Part shown: positions 1-8,387 of the stretch, piece by piece
Layout of the letters: each line of letters opens with the position of its first letter
Position numbering within the stretch: position 1 is the stretch's first letter
Origin: Aquiflexum lacus
Lineage (GTDB): Bacteria > Bacteroidota > Bacteroidia > Cytophagales > Cyclobacteriaceae
Assembly (NCBI RefSeq): GCF_015476655.1
Contig: NZ_JABFHF010000026.1
Span: forward strand, 1 to 64,000
DNA length: 64,000 bases
Direction: 5' to 3'
The notes under the pieces: generated by a model
What the model was told of the DNA's origin: nothing
What the model saw: the letters and a program-made list of their open reading frames with translations, nothing else
Databases searched by the model: none
Program-made: the position numbers and the translations under genes

Positions 1-1
1 A

Positions 2-280
2 GATGAAACAGCTGAGAGAATTCTTACACTTGGAGAAAGACCTTTTTCTTCTTTCGGTGAATACATTGAAAACGCTGAAATTAAAGAAGCCAAAGAGATT
101 CATGATTCCAAAAAAATGGTAGAAATTGTCAAAGAAAATTTAAATATTTTATTGAAATTGGAGCGTTCTGTATTAGAATCAGCAGGAGAACAAAATGATG
201 AAGGTACTGTATCATTAATGAGTGATTATATCACTGCAAAAGAAAAAACTGTTTGGATGCTTTCTGCTTATTTAAAATAA
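2..280 (+). CDS. dps: Dps-family ferritin-like protein, C-terminal part (5' truncated by window)
   Basis: Reading frame 2 is open from the first bases to a TAA ending at 280 and gives about 92 residues; the start lies outside the window. The segment DETAERILTLGERPFSSFGE carries the Dps/ferritin-like pattern DE.AERI..LG..P, which holds conserved acidic ferroxidase-type residues, followed by two helix-forming stretches ending in SAYLK. Dps proteins form 12-mers that oxidise and store iron and protect DNA under oxidative stress (family knowledge). A hairpin terminator follows directly. The family is fairly sure; whether it is Dps proper or a related bacterioferritin-like branch cannot be decided from the C-terminus alone. 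Confidence 0.8.
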   Translation, partial: DETAERILTLGERPFSSFGEYIENAEIKEAKEIHDSKKMVEIVKENLNILLKLERSVLESAGEQNDEGTVSLMSDYITAKEKTVWMLSAYLK

Positions 281-300
281 GTTAGAAAGTCAAATCAAGA

Positions 301-335
301 AAAAGGATGGGTTTTTGCCCATCCTCTTATTTTTT
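301..335. terminator. Bidirectional hairpin terminator between dps and lipA
   Basis: A 7-bp stem, GGATGGG (305-311) with CCCATCC (318-324), is followed on the plus strand by a T-rich run and preceded by an A-run that becomes a T-run on the minus strand. It lies between two convergent genes and can serve both; it overlaps the last bases of lipA. Confidence 0.8.
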
Positions 336-1212
336 AAACATTGACATGTCTTTCTGCATGGTAAGAAGATCTTACCAAAGGTCCGGACTCTACATATTTG
401 ATCCCTCTTTTTAATCCCTCTTCTCTATATTCTGCAAATACATCCGGATGTATAAATTCAGCAACCTCAATATGCATTTTGGTTGGTTGGAGGTATTGTC
501 CCAAAGTCAGAATATCACAACCATGAATTACCAAGTCATCCATAGCCTTGAGTACCTCATCTCTCTTTTCTCCCAAGCCAAGCATGATTCCTGTTTTGGT
601 TCTCTTCCCAAATTCTTTGGTAAGCTTAATCTGTTCAAGTGATCGGTTATATTTGGCTTGTGGGCGTACCCTACGGTATAGGCTCTCTACAGTTTCCATA
701 TTGTGGGACACTACTTCTTGGCCCCCACTGATCATCTTATAAAGGGCATCCCAGTTTGATTTGACATCGGGAATCAAGGTTTCGATGGTAGTTTGAGGGG
801 AAAGCTTTTTTGTTTCCATCACTGTTTGATACCAAATCTCAGCACCTTTGTCTTTCAGTTCATCTCTGTTGACTGAAGTGATAACGGCATGTTTAACACC
901 CATCAGTTGGATAGCTTCCGCTACTCGCCTTGGTTCATCTGTGTCATATTCAGGTGGTCTACCGGTAGCTACTGCACAAAAAGAACAAGATCTGGTACAT
1001 ACATTGCCCAAAATCATAAAAGTTGCCGTACCTGCACCCCAGCATTCGCCCATGTTCGGGCAATTACCACTTTCACAGATGGTATGGAGCTTATGTTCAT
1101 CCACTAATTTCCTGACTTTTGCGTATTCTTTTCCTATAGGCAATTTAACCCTCAACCAATCAGGTTTTTTACGTTTTGTTGCCTCTTCGGATATTACTGG
1201 TAGTTCGATCAT
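334..1212 (-). CDS. lipA: Lipoyl synthase (radical SAM)
   Basis: LipA inserts two sulfurs into protein-bound octanoyl groups to make the lipoyl cofactor of pyruvate and 2-oxoglutarate dehydrogenases and of the glycine cleavage system. All expected motifs are visible in the 292 residues. The auxiliary cluster ligands are C46, C51 and C57 in [13 protein letters not shown], the radical-SAM triad is C72, C76 and C79 in CTRSCSFC, and the conserved RSSYHA tail is near the C-terminus. Length is normal for the family. The gene stands alone on this strand, convergent with dps, and lipB is not in the window. Identification is secure. Confidence 0.97.
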   Translation of the reverse strand: MIELPVISEEATKRKKPDWLRVKLPIGKEYAKVRKLVDEHKLHTICESGNCPNMGECWGAGTATFMILGNVCTRSCSFCAVATGRPPEYDTDEPRRVAEAIQLMGVKHAVITSVNRDELKDKGAEIWYQTVMETKKLSPQTTIETLIPDVKSNWDALYKMISGGQEVVSHNMETVESLYRRVRPQAKYNRSLEQIKLTKEFGKRTKTGIMLGLGEKRDEVLKAMDDLVIHGCDILTLGQYLQPTKMHIEVAEFIHPDVFAEYREEGLKRGIKYVESGPLVRSSYHAERHVNV

Positions 1213-1404
1213 TTTCTATTCATTATTGAAATTCAAAATTAACCCTGCTTTGCCAAGTTTGATCATGACATTCTATTTTTTTGAACTGTCTTTGGTTTTA
1301 GTTAAATTAATTCAAGCCTTTCTCGTATAAAATCTGCCATTTATTGTTGAAGGAGTAAGACAATATTGTATCATCCCGAAATTCCTATAAAACCAGCGGA
1401 ATAA

Positions 1405-2136
1405 CTATCTCCTAAACCCGTAAAAGAAGGTGAAATAAACAGATTGGAATAATTGCTGACTTTCAATGGTTGGGATTAAAGGGATTTCTTTGGTGAAACC
1501 CTCTAATTGATAACCTAGTTCCAGACCGGTAACATTTGATTTGAATACACCGAACTCAAAATTAACTGCTGCTTTTGCATTAGCACCAAATGCGATGTCT
1601 GACTGACCTATACCTTCAAAAACTCTACCTGGCCCAATGATATTAAAACGGCTTTGGTGAACGGCTGGATTGAACTGCTCTCTGACTGTTTCTAACCTAT
1701 TGACAGCGTATTCAATGACATAAGGAGCGATGATGCCAATACTTGGGCCAATGGCACCCAGAACTGACACCTGAACCCCCTGTTGAGGAGCTTTCTTAAA
1801 AACAATTAACTCTCTACCATAATAGGGCCTTATGGAATATAAATAGTTTGATTTTCCGAATATATAAGAATTCCCTAAAACAGTGTTGTAGCGGACTTCT
1901 TTCGGATCTTTGACATTGGCAAGGTCAAGGCCAAAAAACTGAAAATTTGTTTCGTCAATTCTAAAACCCATTTTCAAAGCAAAGCCTCCGATAAGTCCAC
2001 CGTTTGTGTTTTTATTGACTCCAAAAAGGATTTCACTTTCATATTCATAATCTCCTGCATCCTCCCTTTGGGCATTAGCTGAATAATAAAGACCCAGAAA
2101 CAGAACAGGTAGAATGTATTTTATTGATTTCATCAT
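1405..2136 (-). CDS. Secreted or outer-membrane protein of unknown function
   Basis: This 243-residue protein begins with a clear signal peptide (MMKSIKYILPVLFLGLYYSANAQ, cut probably after NAQ). The mature part alternates aromatic and polar residues in short strands (GGFALKMGFRIDETNFQFFGLDL, NFEFGVFKSNVTGLELGYQLEGF) and ends in an aromatic-rich FTFFYGFRR segment, as expected of a small outer-membrane beta-barrel. No named family is recognised. It is divergent from the sigma-factor gene at 2296, with a 159-base gap, so shared regulation is possible but not shown. Confidence 0.6.
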   Translation of the reverse strand: MMKSIKYILPVLFLGLYYSANAQREDAGDYEYESEILFGVNKNTNGGLIGGFALKMGFRIDETNFQFFGLDLANVKDPKEVRYNTVLGNSYIFGKSNYLYSIRPYYGRELIVFKKAPQQGVQVSVLGAIGPSIGIIAPYVIEYAVNRLETVREQFNPAVHQSRFNIIGPGRVFEGIGQSDIAFGANAKAAVNFEFGVFKSNVTGLELGYQLEGFTKEIPLIPTIESQQLFQSVYFTFFYGFRR

Positions 2137-2295
2137 AATTACGTTGATGAATATAACGGTAATTTTGTGTCTATGTTATCAAACCAAAAATAAAAGTAAG
2201 AGTTTAAGCTAACTTTAAAAAACTGCTGCTATTAATTCCTTATGGAGGATGTTAATATAATTAAAAATGCATGTGGAAATTGATTTGAAATTTAA

Positions 2296-2916
2296 TTGAA
2301 AAATCCTGTAGCGTTTTGTCAATGTATTGCGTCTAGTATCAAAGGGCCTGAAAACCAACCTATATCTTTGGAAAAACACCTGATCCAAAAAGCAAAAGAT
2401 GGAGATTCAAAATCCATAGAAATGCTATATAAGCACTTCTATGGGTATGCTATGAGCATTGCATTGAGGTATTCCAATTCCAGAGAAGAGGCTTGTGAGA
2501 TTGTCAACGATAGCTTTATGAAGGCTTTTGATAAGTTAGCTCAATATAGTCCTGACAAATCCTTCAAAGGTTGGTTCAGAAGAATACTGATCAATACATC
2601 AATTGATTATTACAGGAAAAATGTAAAATATTTTGCTGTGATGGATATTGAAAAAGCTGATGCTGGGGTATCTGATTTTGACATCATTGATCGACTGTCT
2701 ACCCAGGACATTCTTGAGATATTGAGAGGATTGCCAGAGCTATTGAGAATTGTATTCAATATGTACGAAATAGAAGGGTATTCCCACAATGAAATCGGTG
2801 CTGAACTTGGAATCCCCTCCAGCACATCCAGGACTTACCTGGCCAGAGCCAAAAAACAGTTGCGTGAAAAAGTGAAAGAATTAAATGAAATAAAAAATGA
2901 AGGAGCAATTCGATAA
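2296..2916 (+). CDS. RNA polymerase sigma factor, ECF (sigma-70 family)
   Basis: Region 2 is visible at about residues 44-105 (HFYGYAMSIALRYSN..EACEIVNDSFMKAFDKL, then FKGWFRRILINTSIDYYR). Region 4 spans about 145-195, with the helix-turn-helix YSHNEIGAELGIPSSTSRTYL. Only these two regions are present, as in ECF sigma factors. The start is uncertain: 2296 is a TTG, and the TTG at 2368 (MEKHLIQKAKDGD) gives a more usual ECF N-terminus. It overlaps the next gene by 20 bases, so the two are translationally coupled. ECF factors usually pair with a membrane anti-sigma factor, and the next product is the obvious candidate. Confidence 0.93.
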   Translation: MKNPVAFCQCIASSIKGPENQPISLEKHLIQKAKDGDSKSIEMLYKHFYGYAMSIALRYSNSREEACEIVNDSFMKAFDKLAQYSPDKSFKGWFRRILINTSIDYYRKNVKYFAVMDIEKADAGVSDFDIIDRLSTQDILEILRGLPELLRIVFNMYEIEGYSHNEIGAELGIPSSTSRTYLARAKKQLREKVKELNEIKNEGAIR

Positions 2917-4273
2917 AAGACTTGTTGATAAGATTAAAGTCTCCTTTCAACAACTAGAGGAGCCATTGGATCCTAAGGAATTCGAGAAATTCGAAAAACT
3001 TTATTTTGGTCGCAAGAATAAAGCATTTAAAAGAATAGGAGCCTTTTGGTGGATGGGCATTGCTGCCAGTTTAGTTTTGGGAATATTACTTCTGAATCAA
3101 TTGCAAATCACGAAAGTTGATCCAAATGATGATCCGACCGAGTTGCTGACGTCCAACGCCCCAATTGACGCCGACGACCAATTCTTGAAAGAAGATCAAT
3201 ATGAGGAAATTGAAAATGAACTTGAAAAAAGCTCAGCTCTAGAGTCGAATCAAAAGGTAAAAAGAGAACAGAAAATCACCAATAATGAAACACCTCAAGT
3301 AGGTTATGATAAAATGGATACGAAAGTTATCCAAAATAAGGACATGAAATCCTTGCATTCAATACCGATTATTGCTGGTAATAATGAATCATACAATGAA
3401 TTTAATATGGATTCAAAGGTTATAGAATCTCTTATTGATTCACAAAAAAAAATAACATTTGACCAAAACTCTGACACTGAGCAAAAGTCTCTTGATTACA
3501 TTAAAAATTGGTTGGGTGATAAATCCGAAATTGAAACAAAGCAGGCATTGGCAAAGAATGACCACAAGAATAATCCTGTCAAACTCGGCGTGTTAGTAGC
3601 CCCGCAAACAATTTCCAACGCTACACAAACCCTAAGTTTAGGAGCAGGAATGATGTCAGAATTTTCTTTTTCCAAAAGATTGAAACTTGATGTCGGATTG
3701 GCTTATGCGAGGCAGCAGATTACACCGACTTCTTCTAGTAGAAATGCCATGAGTTCCTCAGATGCCGTTTTTTCCTCATCCCTCGATCAAGCGTCATCTG
3801 CTGAGTCTGCAAGAGCAGCATTCGCAGGGAATTTTATTAATGCGTCGACAGAATTAAGTTTTGGGCAATTGGAGATTCCGATCAATCTCAAATACAAAGT
3901 TTTGGAGAATACAAATGCTGATGTTTATTTTATTTCCGGATTTTCCAATATGATGTATATAAACCAGCAGAACACCACTACATTCAGCACAGCAAATCTG
4001 AACCAGGGGAATTTTGTGGGAATACAACCCGCCTTACAGACCTATACCCAGACGGAAAGTCCAAGTACAGATTCCGGAAATATTGATTCGGGTCAAATGC
4101 TCAATTTTGGATTCGGATATGAGCAAAATTTGAAAAACGGCACTTTCCTTTCTATTGAACCGTTTTATAAATTTTCTTTAGGTAACCAAACCTTTAGCAA
4201 CCAACAATTCTCAATAGGAGGGATTAATTTGAGGATGAATTTTCAAATAAAAAATAATAATGACAAAAATTAG
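2897..4273 (+). CDS. Membrane-anchored protein with C-terminal beta-barrel-like domain; candidate anti-sigma partner
   Basis: This 458-residue protein overlaps the sigma-factor gene by 20 bases. Visible layout: a charged cytosolic N-terminus (1-46), one hydrophobic helix at about 47-68 (IGAFWWMGIAASLVLGILLL), a long acidic low-complexity linker to about 225, then alternating strands from KLGVLVAPQT to the end (LSLGAGMMSEFSFSKRLKLDVGLAYARQQ; GFGYEQNLKNGTFLSIEPFYKFSLG; INLRMNFQIK) that resemble an OMP-type barrel. It has no cleavable signal peptide. An N-terminal anti-sigma role is inferred only from gene order and topology. How a barrel follows an inner-membrane helix is unclear; similar layouts do occur in Bacteroidota. 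Confidence 0.65.
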   Translation: MKEQFDKRLVDKIKVSFQQLEEPLDPKEFEKFEKLYFGRKNKAFKRIGAFWWMGIAASLVLGILLLNQLQITKVDPNDDPTELLTSNAPIDADDQFLKEDQYEEIENELEKSSALESNQKVKREQKITNNETPQVGYDKMDTKVIQNKDMKSLHSIPIIAGNNESYNEFNMDSKVIESLIDSQKKITFDQNSDTEQKSLDYIKNWLGDKSEIETKQALAKNDHKNNPVKLGVLVAPQTISNATQTLSLGAGMMSEFSFSKRLKLDVGLAYARQQITPTSSSRNAMSSSDAVFSSSLDQASSAESARAAFAGNFINASTELSFGQLEIPINLKYKVLENTNADVYFISGFSNMMYINQQNTTTFSTANLNQGNFVGIQPALQTYTQTESPSTDSGNIDSGQMLNFGFGYEQNLKNGTFLSIEPFYKFSLGNQTFSNQQFSIGGINLRMNFQIKNNNDKN

Positions 4274-5219
4274 AGTTCTTCCGGTATTCATCGGAATAGT
4301 CATGCATGGCCTGACAGCCTGTTTTCCTGAGGTTGAGTCTGATGTTCAAAAGTCTATGGATAAGGACGACAGGCTAATTAAAGAATATCTTTCCAGAAAT
4401 GCTATAGATGCCATTGAAAGCCCAGTAGGTTATTTCTATAAAAAAGAAGTGGTCAATGCAACGGGCAATCAAATAATCAATAACGAAGTCGTTGGCGTTT
4501 ATTATGAAATTAGAACCACAGACGATCAATTGATCGAAAGTTATTTGGATGAAAGCAAAAGGCCTAGACTATATGTCCACAATGACAGTGGACTAGTTCC
4601 CCGAGCTATGAATTTTGCCTCAGGACTGTCCAAAACTGGAGAAGCCTTAATGCTCTATGTCCCTTCCTATTTAGGATACCAAAATTACAGCTACCAACAA
4701 CTGATTCAGCCAAATTCCAATTTGGTGATCAAAATGAAATTTGTAGACACTTATTCTGAAACTGAGCTGAAGGCTATTGAGGAGGGTTTTATTCAGGATT
4801 ATATAGAAGAAAATGAATTGGAGGGATTTGAAAAAACTGAGGATGGTATCTATTTAAGGACCTTGGCGGAAGGTGAAGAAGATTCAAAAGTTTCTTCCAA
4901 CAATGATATTGTCCGATTCTCTTTCCAATTGTTTCAGCTAGATAACACTGACCCCATAGCTGAAAGTGCGACTAATGTCCCTATACAGACAACAATAGGT
5001 AATGAAGGGAATTTGAAATTTCTGAATTTGGGTTTGAAAGGAGTGAAGAATGATATGGAATTAGAAATGCTCATACCATCTGATATGGGTTTCACGAATG
5101 CCACTCAGGTTTTTCCTTTTGAAATCAGAAAAGATCTTTTTGAAAAGGGTTTTATCAATCAAATAGCAAGGCCAAAAGAACCTATTCGCTTTAAGGTAAA
5201 AATAGTCGAAGTCAGGTGA
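4260..5219 (+). CDS. Lipoprotein with two FKBP-like domains
   Basis: The 319-residue product starts with a lipoprotein signal (lipobox LTAC, Cys21). Two FKBP-type peptidyl-prolyl isomerase-like segments follow. The first, about 60-165, includes VVGVYYEIRTTDDQLIES and MNFASGLSKTGEALMLYVPSYLGYQ; the second, about 195-315, includes DIVRFSFQLF and LNLGLKGVKNDMELEMLIPSDMGF. Several FKBP active-site aromatics look changed, so activity is doubtful. It overlaps the preceding gene by 14 bases, which makes sigma factor, TM-barrel protein and FKBP-lipoprotein one overlapping unit. A periplasmic or outer-membrane folding role is inferred from the context. A terminator follows. Confidence 0.7.
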   Translation: MTKIRVLPVFIGIVMHGLTACFPEVESDVQKSMDKDDRLIKEYLSRNAIDAIESPVGYFYKKEVVNATGNQIINNEVVGVYYEIRTTDDQLIESYLDESKRPRLYVHNDSGLVPRAMNFASGLSKTGEALMLYVPSYLGYQNYSYQQLIQPNSNLVIKMKFVDTYSETELKAIEEGFIQDYIEENELEGFEKTEDGIYLRTLAEGEEDSKVSSNNDIVRFSFQLFQLDNTDPIAESATNVPIQTTIGNEGNLKFLNLGLKGVKNDMELEMLIPSDMGFTNATQVFPFEIRKDLFEKGFINQIARPKEPIRFKVKIVEVR

Positions 5220-5238
5220 GTTGATCAAATGCCATGGA

Positions 5239-5275
5239 AGACCTTCATTTCTTGAAATTGAGGGTCTTTTTTTTG
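5239..5275 (+). terminator. Terminator of the sigma-factor operon
   Basis: AGACC (5239-5243) pairs with GGTCT (5263-5267), extended inward by imperfect pairing of TTCATTT with AAATTGAG, and is followed by a run of eight T. It stands 20 bases after the FKBP-lipoprotein stop. Confidence 0.75.
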
Positions 5276-5321
5276 TGATATAGAATGTCCAAATTTGTTC
5301 CTTGTATAAACCCAAATAACA

Positions 5322-6230
5322 ATGAGTTTTCTTTTTGAAAGTTTTAAAGGTTGGAAGGCATATTGCGAGTCCAATCACCTTAACCTTTATGAATCTGTAT
5401 TACAATATGAGGTTTCCCAAAAAGGGGTTACAGAAGAAGAGATCTGGTTAGGTCTTGCAAAGGCTTTTGAGGTGATGAAAGAAGCAGTTGATTCGGGACT
5501 GTCGGAAGACATGACTTCAAAGTCAGGGATGATCAACAATGGTGCGAAAAAGGTTTACAACTTCCCGGTTGCCGTTCTTTCCAAAGAATTTCAAAAACTC
5601 ATATCGCGTGCTTTGGCCGCGAAGGAAGTAAATTCCTGTATGGGAAGAGTGGTTGCGGCCCCCACTGCAGGAGCTTCAGGGATTTTGCCAGGAGCATTAT
5701 ACACTTTGCAGGAAATCCATTCTTTGAATGACAGAGAAATACTTGAAGGTCTTTTAATCGGCGCTGGTATTGCCTTGATTATTGAGCAAAAGGCAAGTCT
5801 TGCAGGTGCAGTCGGGGGATGTCAGGCAGAGACAGGTTCGGCCGCTGCAATGGCTTCTGGAGCGATTGTCCACTGTCTTGGAGGTTCTGTTGATCAGGTA
5901 TTCAATGCAGTGGCCATCACTATTCAATGTATGTTAGGTTTGGTCTGTGACCCAGTTGCAGGTCTGGTTGAGATTCCATGCGTGGTAAGAAATGCAAGTG
6001 CTGTGGCGATAGCCAATAGCTCTGCCCAAATTGCGCTTGCCGGAGTCAATGCGGTAATACCTGTAGATGAGTGCATCGAAGCAATGGGTGAAATTGGATC
6101 CAGTATGGAAAGCAGGTATAAAGAAACCGCTATGGGAGGACTCGCCGCAACCCTGACTGGTCAGGAAATATCTAAAAGGGTATTGATTCAAGATATTGAG
6201 ATTCTATCAGATGAGGACCTACCTGAGTAA
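5322..6230 (+). CDS. sdaAA: L-serine dehydratase, iron-sulfur type, alpha chain
   Basis: Serine dehydratase converts L-serine to pyruvate and ammonia. The 302 residues correspond to the alpha (catalytic) domain only. Typical motifs are SCMGRVVAAPTAGASGILPG, GGCQAETGSAAAMASGA, and LVCDPVAGLVEIPCVVRN, whose cysteines are the likely 4Fe-4S ligands. The beta chain that completes the two-subunit enzyme is not next to it and must be elsewhere, or this species uses a different arrangement. The gene lies between a terminator and a convergent operon, so it is probably transcribed alone. Confidence 0.93.
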   Translation: MSFLFESFKGWKAYCESNHLNLYESVLQYEVSQKGVTEEEIWLGLAKAFEVMKEAVDSGLSEDMTSKSGMINNGAKKVYNFPVAVLSKEFQKLISRALAAKEVNSCMGRVVAAPTAGASGILPGALYTLQEIHSLNDREILEGLLIGAGIALIIEQKASLAGAVGGCQAETGSAAAMASGAIVHCLGGSVDQVFNAVAITIQCMLGLVCDPVAGLVEIPCVVRNASAVAIANSSAQIALAGVNAVIPVDECIEAMGEIGSSMESRYKETAMGGLAATLTGQEISKRVLIQDIEILSDEDLPE

Positions 6231-6677
6231 ATAGTCAAAAAACGGGATATTCAATAACCAATGGATTGAAAAACCTAAAATAAAAGCCCAAAACAAGGCA
6301 CTGAGCAACATGTAAAAAAATATTTTTTTCTTATCCACATTAAAAGCATTCAAAACTATTGTTCCTCCTATCGGTGTCAGGATTACAGGAGTAAGTACAG
6401 CGATACCTATTGGACCGAATTTTTTCCAAACCCTGACAATGCGTCTTGTTTTCGGCGTGAATTTTTTTCGGTTTTGTGTCAGTCTTAAGTTCCAATGGGA
6501 TTTGAACCAGTCTCCCAAATAGGTCATGCCAATTACCGAAGTCATCATGCCACCCACCGTTACTGTGACAATTTCTAAAAGGTTATATCCAGCTGCAGCA
6601 CCCAGTACAGGTCCTCCAATGAATTTGAATAGACATACAAAAAAGATAGAAATAAATTTAATGAGATAAGCGATCAT
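6219..6677 (-). CDS. Small multi-pass inner-membrane protein
   Basis: I choose the ATG at 6677, which overlaps the stop of the antiporter gene in an ATGA arrangement and gives 152 residues; a longer frame to 6794 would run back into that gene. The protein has about four hydrophobic segments (MIAYLIKFISIFFVCLFKFI; LLEIVTVTVGGMMTSVIGMTYL; FGPIGIAVLTPVILTPIGGTIVL; IFFYMLLSALFWAFILGFSIHWL) and a basic loop in the middle. The GPIGIAVLTPVILTPIGG stretch recalls small exporter or DedA-like membrane proteins, but I do not assign a family. It is the third gene of a upp-antiporter-membrane protein operon and runs convergently into sdaAA, overlapping it by 12 bases. Confidence 0.7.
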   Translation of the reverse strand: MIAYLIKFISIFFVCLFKFIGGPVLGAAAGYNLLEIVTVTVGGMMTSVIGMTYLGDWFKSHWNLRLTQNRKKFTPKTRRIVRVWKKFGPIGIAVLTPVILTPIGGTIVLNAFNVDKKKIFFYMLLSALFWAFILGFSIHWLLNIPFFDYLLR

Positions 6678-7597
6678 ATAATTACATACAAATAGAGCAC
6701 ATATAAAGCAAATAGTATGAATCCTTCGATTTTTGAAACTATCAATTTTGACTTGAGTATGGGGAATAAAATCAAAGTAAAACCAATCATCCAAATAAAA
6801 TCCTTTTTTAAAAATATATCTGAAACGTGAATTGGGCTGATCAAAGCTGTTATGCCGATGATTGCCAATACATTCATAATATTGCTTCCGAGTATATTCC
6901 CAATTGCGATATCTGTTTTTTTATTGAGCGCTGCTATTACGGAAGTGACCAATTCCGGTAAACTTGTTCCAATTGCTATTATTGTCACCCCGATGACCCG
7001 CTCACTTATACCTAAACTCGTGGAGATATTTACAGCACTGTCCACCAACATGTCAGAGCCAAAAAACAATCCTAAAATACCTACGACCAATAATAAAAGA
7101 GTCTTCCAAAGGGGATTTAAAGTAATTGAGATATCTTCTGATGTAAGTTGGTCTTTACCCGACAGTTTTCTGAAAAAATATAAATTGATAAGGATTAATA
7201 ATATAAACAATATCAATCCTTCCCAACGGGAAATGGTGCCATTCAGGGCCATTACATAAAACAGAACAGAACTGAGGAGGGCTGCCAAATAATCCAGTTT
7301 GATTACTGTCTTTAAAATGGTAATTGGAAAGATCATTGCACTTATTCCCAAGACAAGGGAAATATTTGAAATATTGGATCCGATAACATTGCCCAGGGCA
7401 ATGTCACTATTGCCTTTGATTGCTGCATTGATACTTACGAGTAATTCAGGTGCAGACGTGCCAAAGGCCACTATGGTAAGGCCTATCAGACCCTGACTTA
7501 GGCCGAATTTTAAAGCTAAACCAGAAGCTCCATCAACTAAGAATTTCCCTCCTGCCAATAATATAATTAGCCCAAATACTAAAAACAGGTAATCCAT
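6674..7597 (-). CDS. Calcium/sodium antiporter, CaCA family (YrbG-like)
   Basis: The two inverted alpha repeats that form the ion-exchange site are plain: GLTIVAFGTSAPELLVSINAA..GNVIGSNISNISLVLG in the first half and GVTIIAIGTSLPELVTSVIAA..GNILGSNIMNVLAIIG in the second, each with the conserved acidic residue after GTS.PE. About ten membrane helices fit the 307 residues. The ATG at 7597 is preferred over a start at 7639 because it lies 7 bases after the upp stop, while the longer frame would overlap upp. The protein probably exports Ca2+ in exchange for Na+ or H+; the exact ion is not readable from sequence. Confidence 0.93.
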   Translation of the reverse strand: MDYLFLVFGLIILLAGGKFLVDGASGLALKFGLSQGLIGLTIVAFGTSAPELLVSINAAIKGNSDIALGNVIGSNISNISLVLGISAMIFPITILKTVIKLDYLAALLSSVLFYVMALNGTISRWEGLILFILLILINLYFFRKLSGKDQLTSEDISITLNPLWKTLLLLVVGILGLFFGSDMLVDSAVNISTSLGISERVIGVTIIAIGTSLPELVTSVIAALNKKTDIAIGNILGSNIMNVLAIIGITALISPIHVSDIFLKKDFIWMIGFTLILFPILKSKLIVSKIEGFILFALYVLYLYVII

Positions 7598-7604
7598 GAT
7601 TTTA

Positions 7605-8258
7605 TCAAATTTTTTGCCCGAAACATAAATCTCCAGCATCCCCTAATCCAGGTATTATAAATGATTTATCATTTAATTTTTCATCAATTGAACATATCCA
7701 CAATGAGTAGGGTATCGTCAATTGATTTCTAAGGTATTCAATTCCTTCAGGTGCTGCAATGACACATGCTAGATGGACTTTGGAAGGACGTCCATGTGTG
7801 AGAAGTAGGTTCTCAATAGTTTTAATAAAAGATTTGCCTGTGGCCAGCATGGGGTCAATAATGATAACTTCTTTTCCTTCTATGCTAGGTGCAGCTTGAT
7901 ATAAATAATTAATCTCTATTTCTGAAGATCCTGCTTTCTCATCTTTTCTGTAAGCGCCGATGAAGCCACTGTCTGCCGCGTCAAAATAGTTGAGAAAACC
8001 TTGAAAAAAAGGAATAGATGCTCTCATTACTGAAATCAAAACAGGCTGTTTTTTAACTAATGATAAACTGCTGTTGCCCAACGGAGTTTCAATTGTTCTC
8101 TCAGCATAGTTGAGAGACTTGGAGATTTCATAAGCCATAATTTGACCGAGTCTTTCAAGGTTTTTTCTAAAACGAAGCCGGTCAACTTGGATATTTTTAT
8201 CTCTCAACTCGTACAGAAAATGATTGGCTATCGTATTGTTTTTATCAAGTATAAACAT
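7605..8258 (-). CDS. upp: Uracil phosphoribosyltransferase
   Basis: Upp salvages uracil to UMP with PRPP. The PRPP-binding loop is IIIDPMLATGKS at about residues 134-145, and the upstream RASIPFFQGFL and GAYRKDE segments fit the family. Length (217) is normal for the Bacteroidota branch. It is the first gene of the operon with the antiporter and the small membrane protein. Together with hpt, cdd, pyrD and pyrF in the same window it covers much of nucleotide salvage and synthesis, though these genes are not in one operon. Confidence 0.95.
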   Translation of the reverse strand: MFILDKNNTIANHFLYELRDKNIQVDRLRFRKNLERLGQIMAYEISKSLNYAERTIETPLGNSSLSLVKKQPVLISVMRASIPFFQGFLNYFDAADSGFIGAYRKDEKAGSSEIEINYLYQAAPSIEGKEVIIIDPMLATGKSFIKTIENLLLTHGRPSKVHLACVIAAPEGIEYLRNQLTIPYSLWICSIDEKLNDKSFIIPGLGDAGDLCFGQKI

Positions 8259-8342
8259 GGCTACCTGTCTGTAATTATCATGAAAATCAAATATCGAAAA
8301 TTTAGCTTAATCTTATATTGTTCAGATTCAAATGCACAAAAA

Positions 8343-8367
8343 AAGCCCGATCTTAAGAATCGGGCTT
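8343..8367 (-). terminator. Terminator of the ompA-family gene
   Basis: A perfect 9-bp stem, AAGCCCGAT (8343-8351) with ATCGGGCTT (8359-8367), is followed on the minus strand by a T-run. It lies 20 bases after the stop of the OmpA gene and upstream of upp on the same strand. Confidence 0.88.
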
Positions 8368-8387
8368 TTTCATAAGTCTATTTAAAT

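Noticed and set aside
848-1330. 160-codon open frame on the plus strand across lipA
   Set aside because: It is the opposite-strand shadow of lipA, a gene with all its motifs; the predicted protein shows no family pattern.
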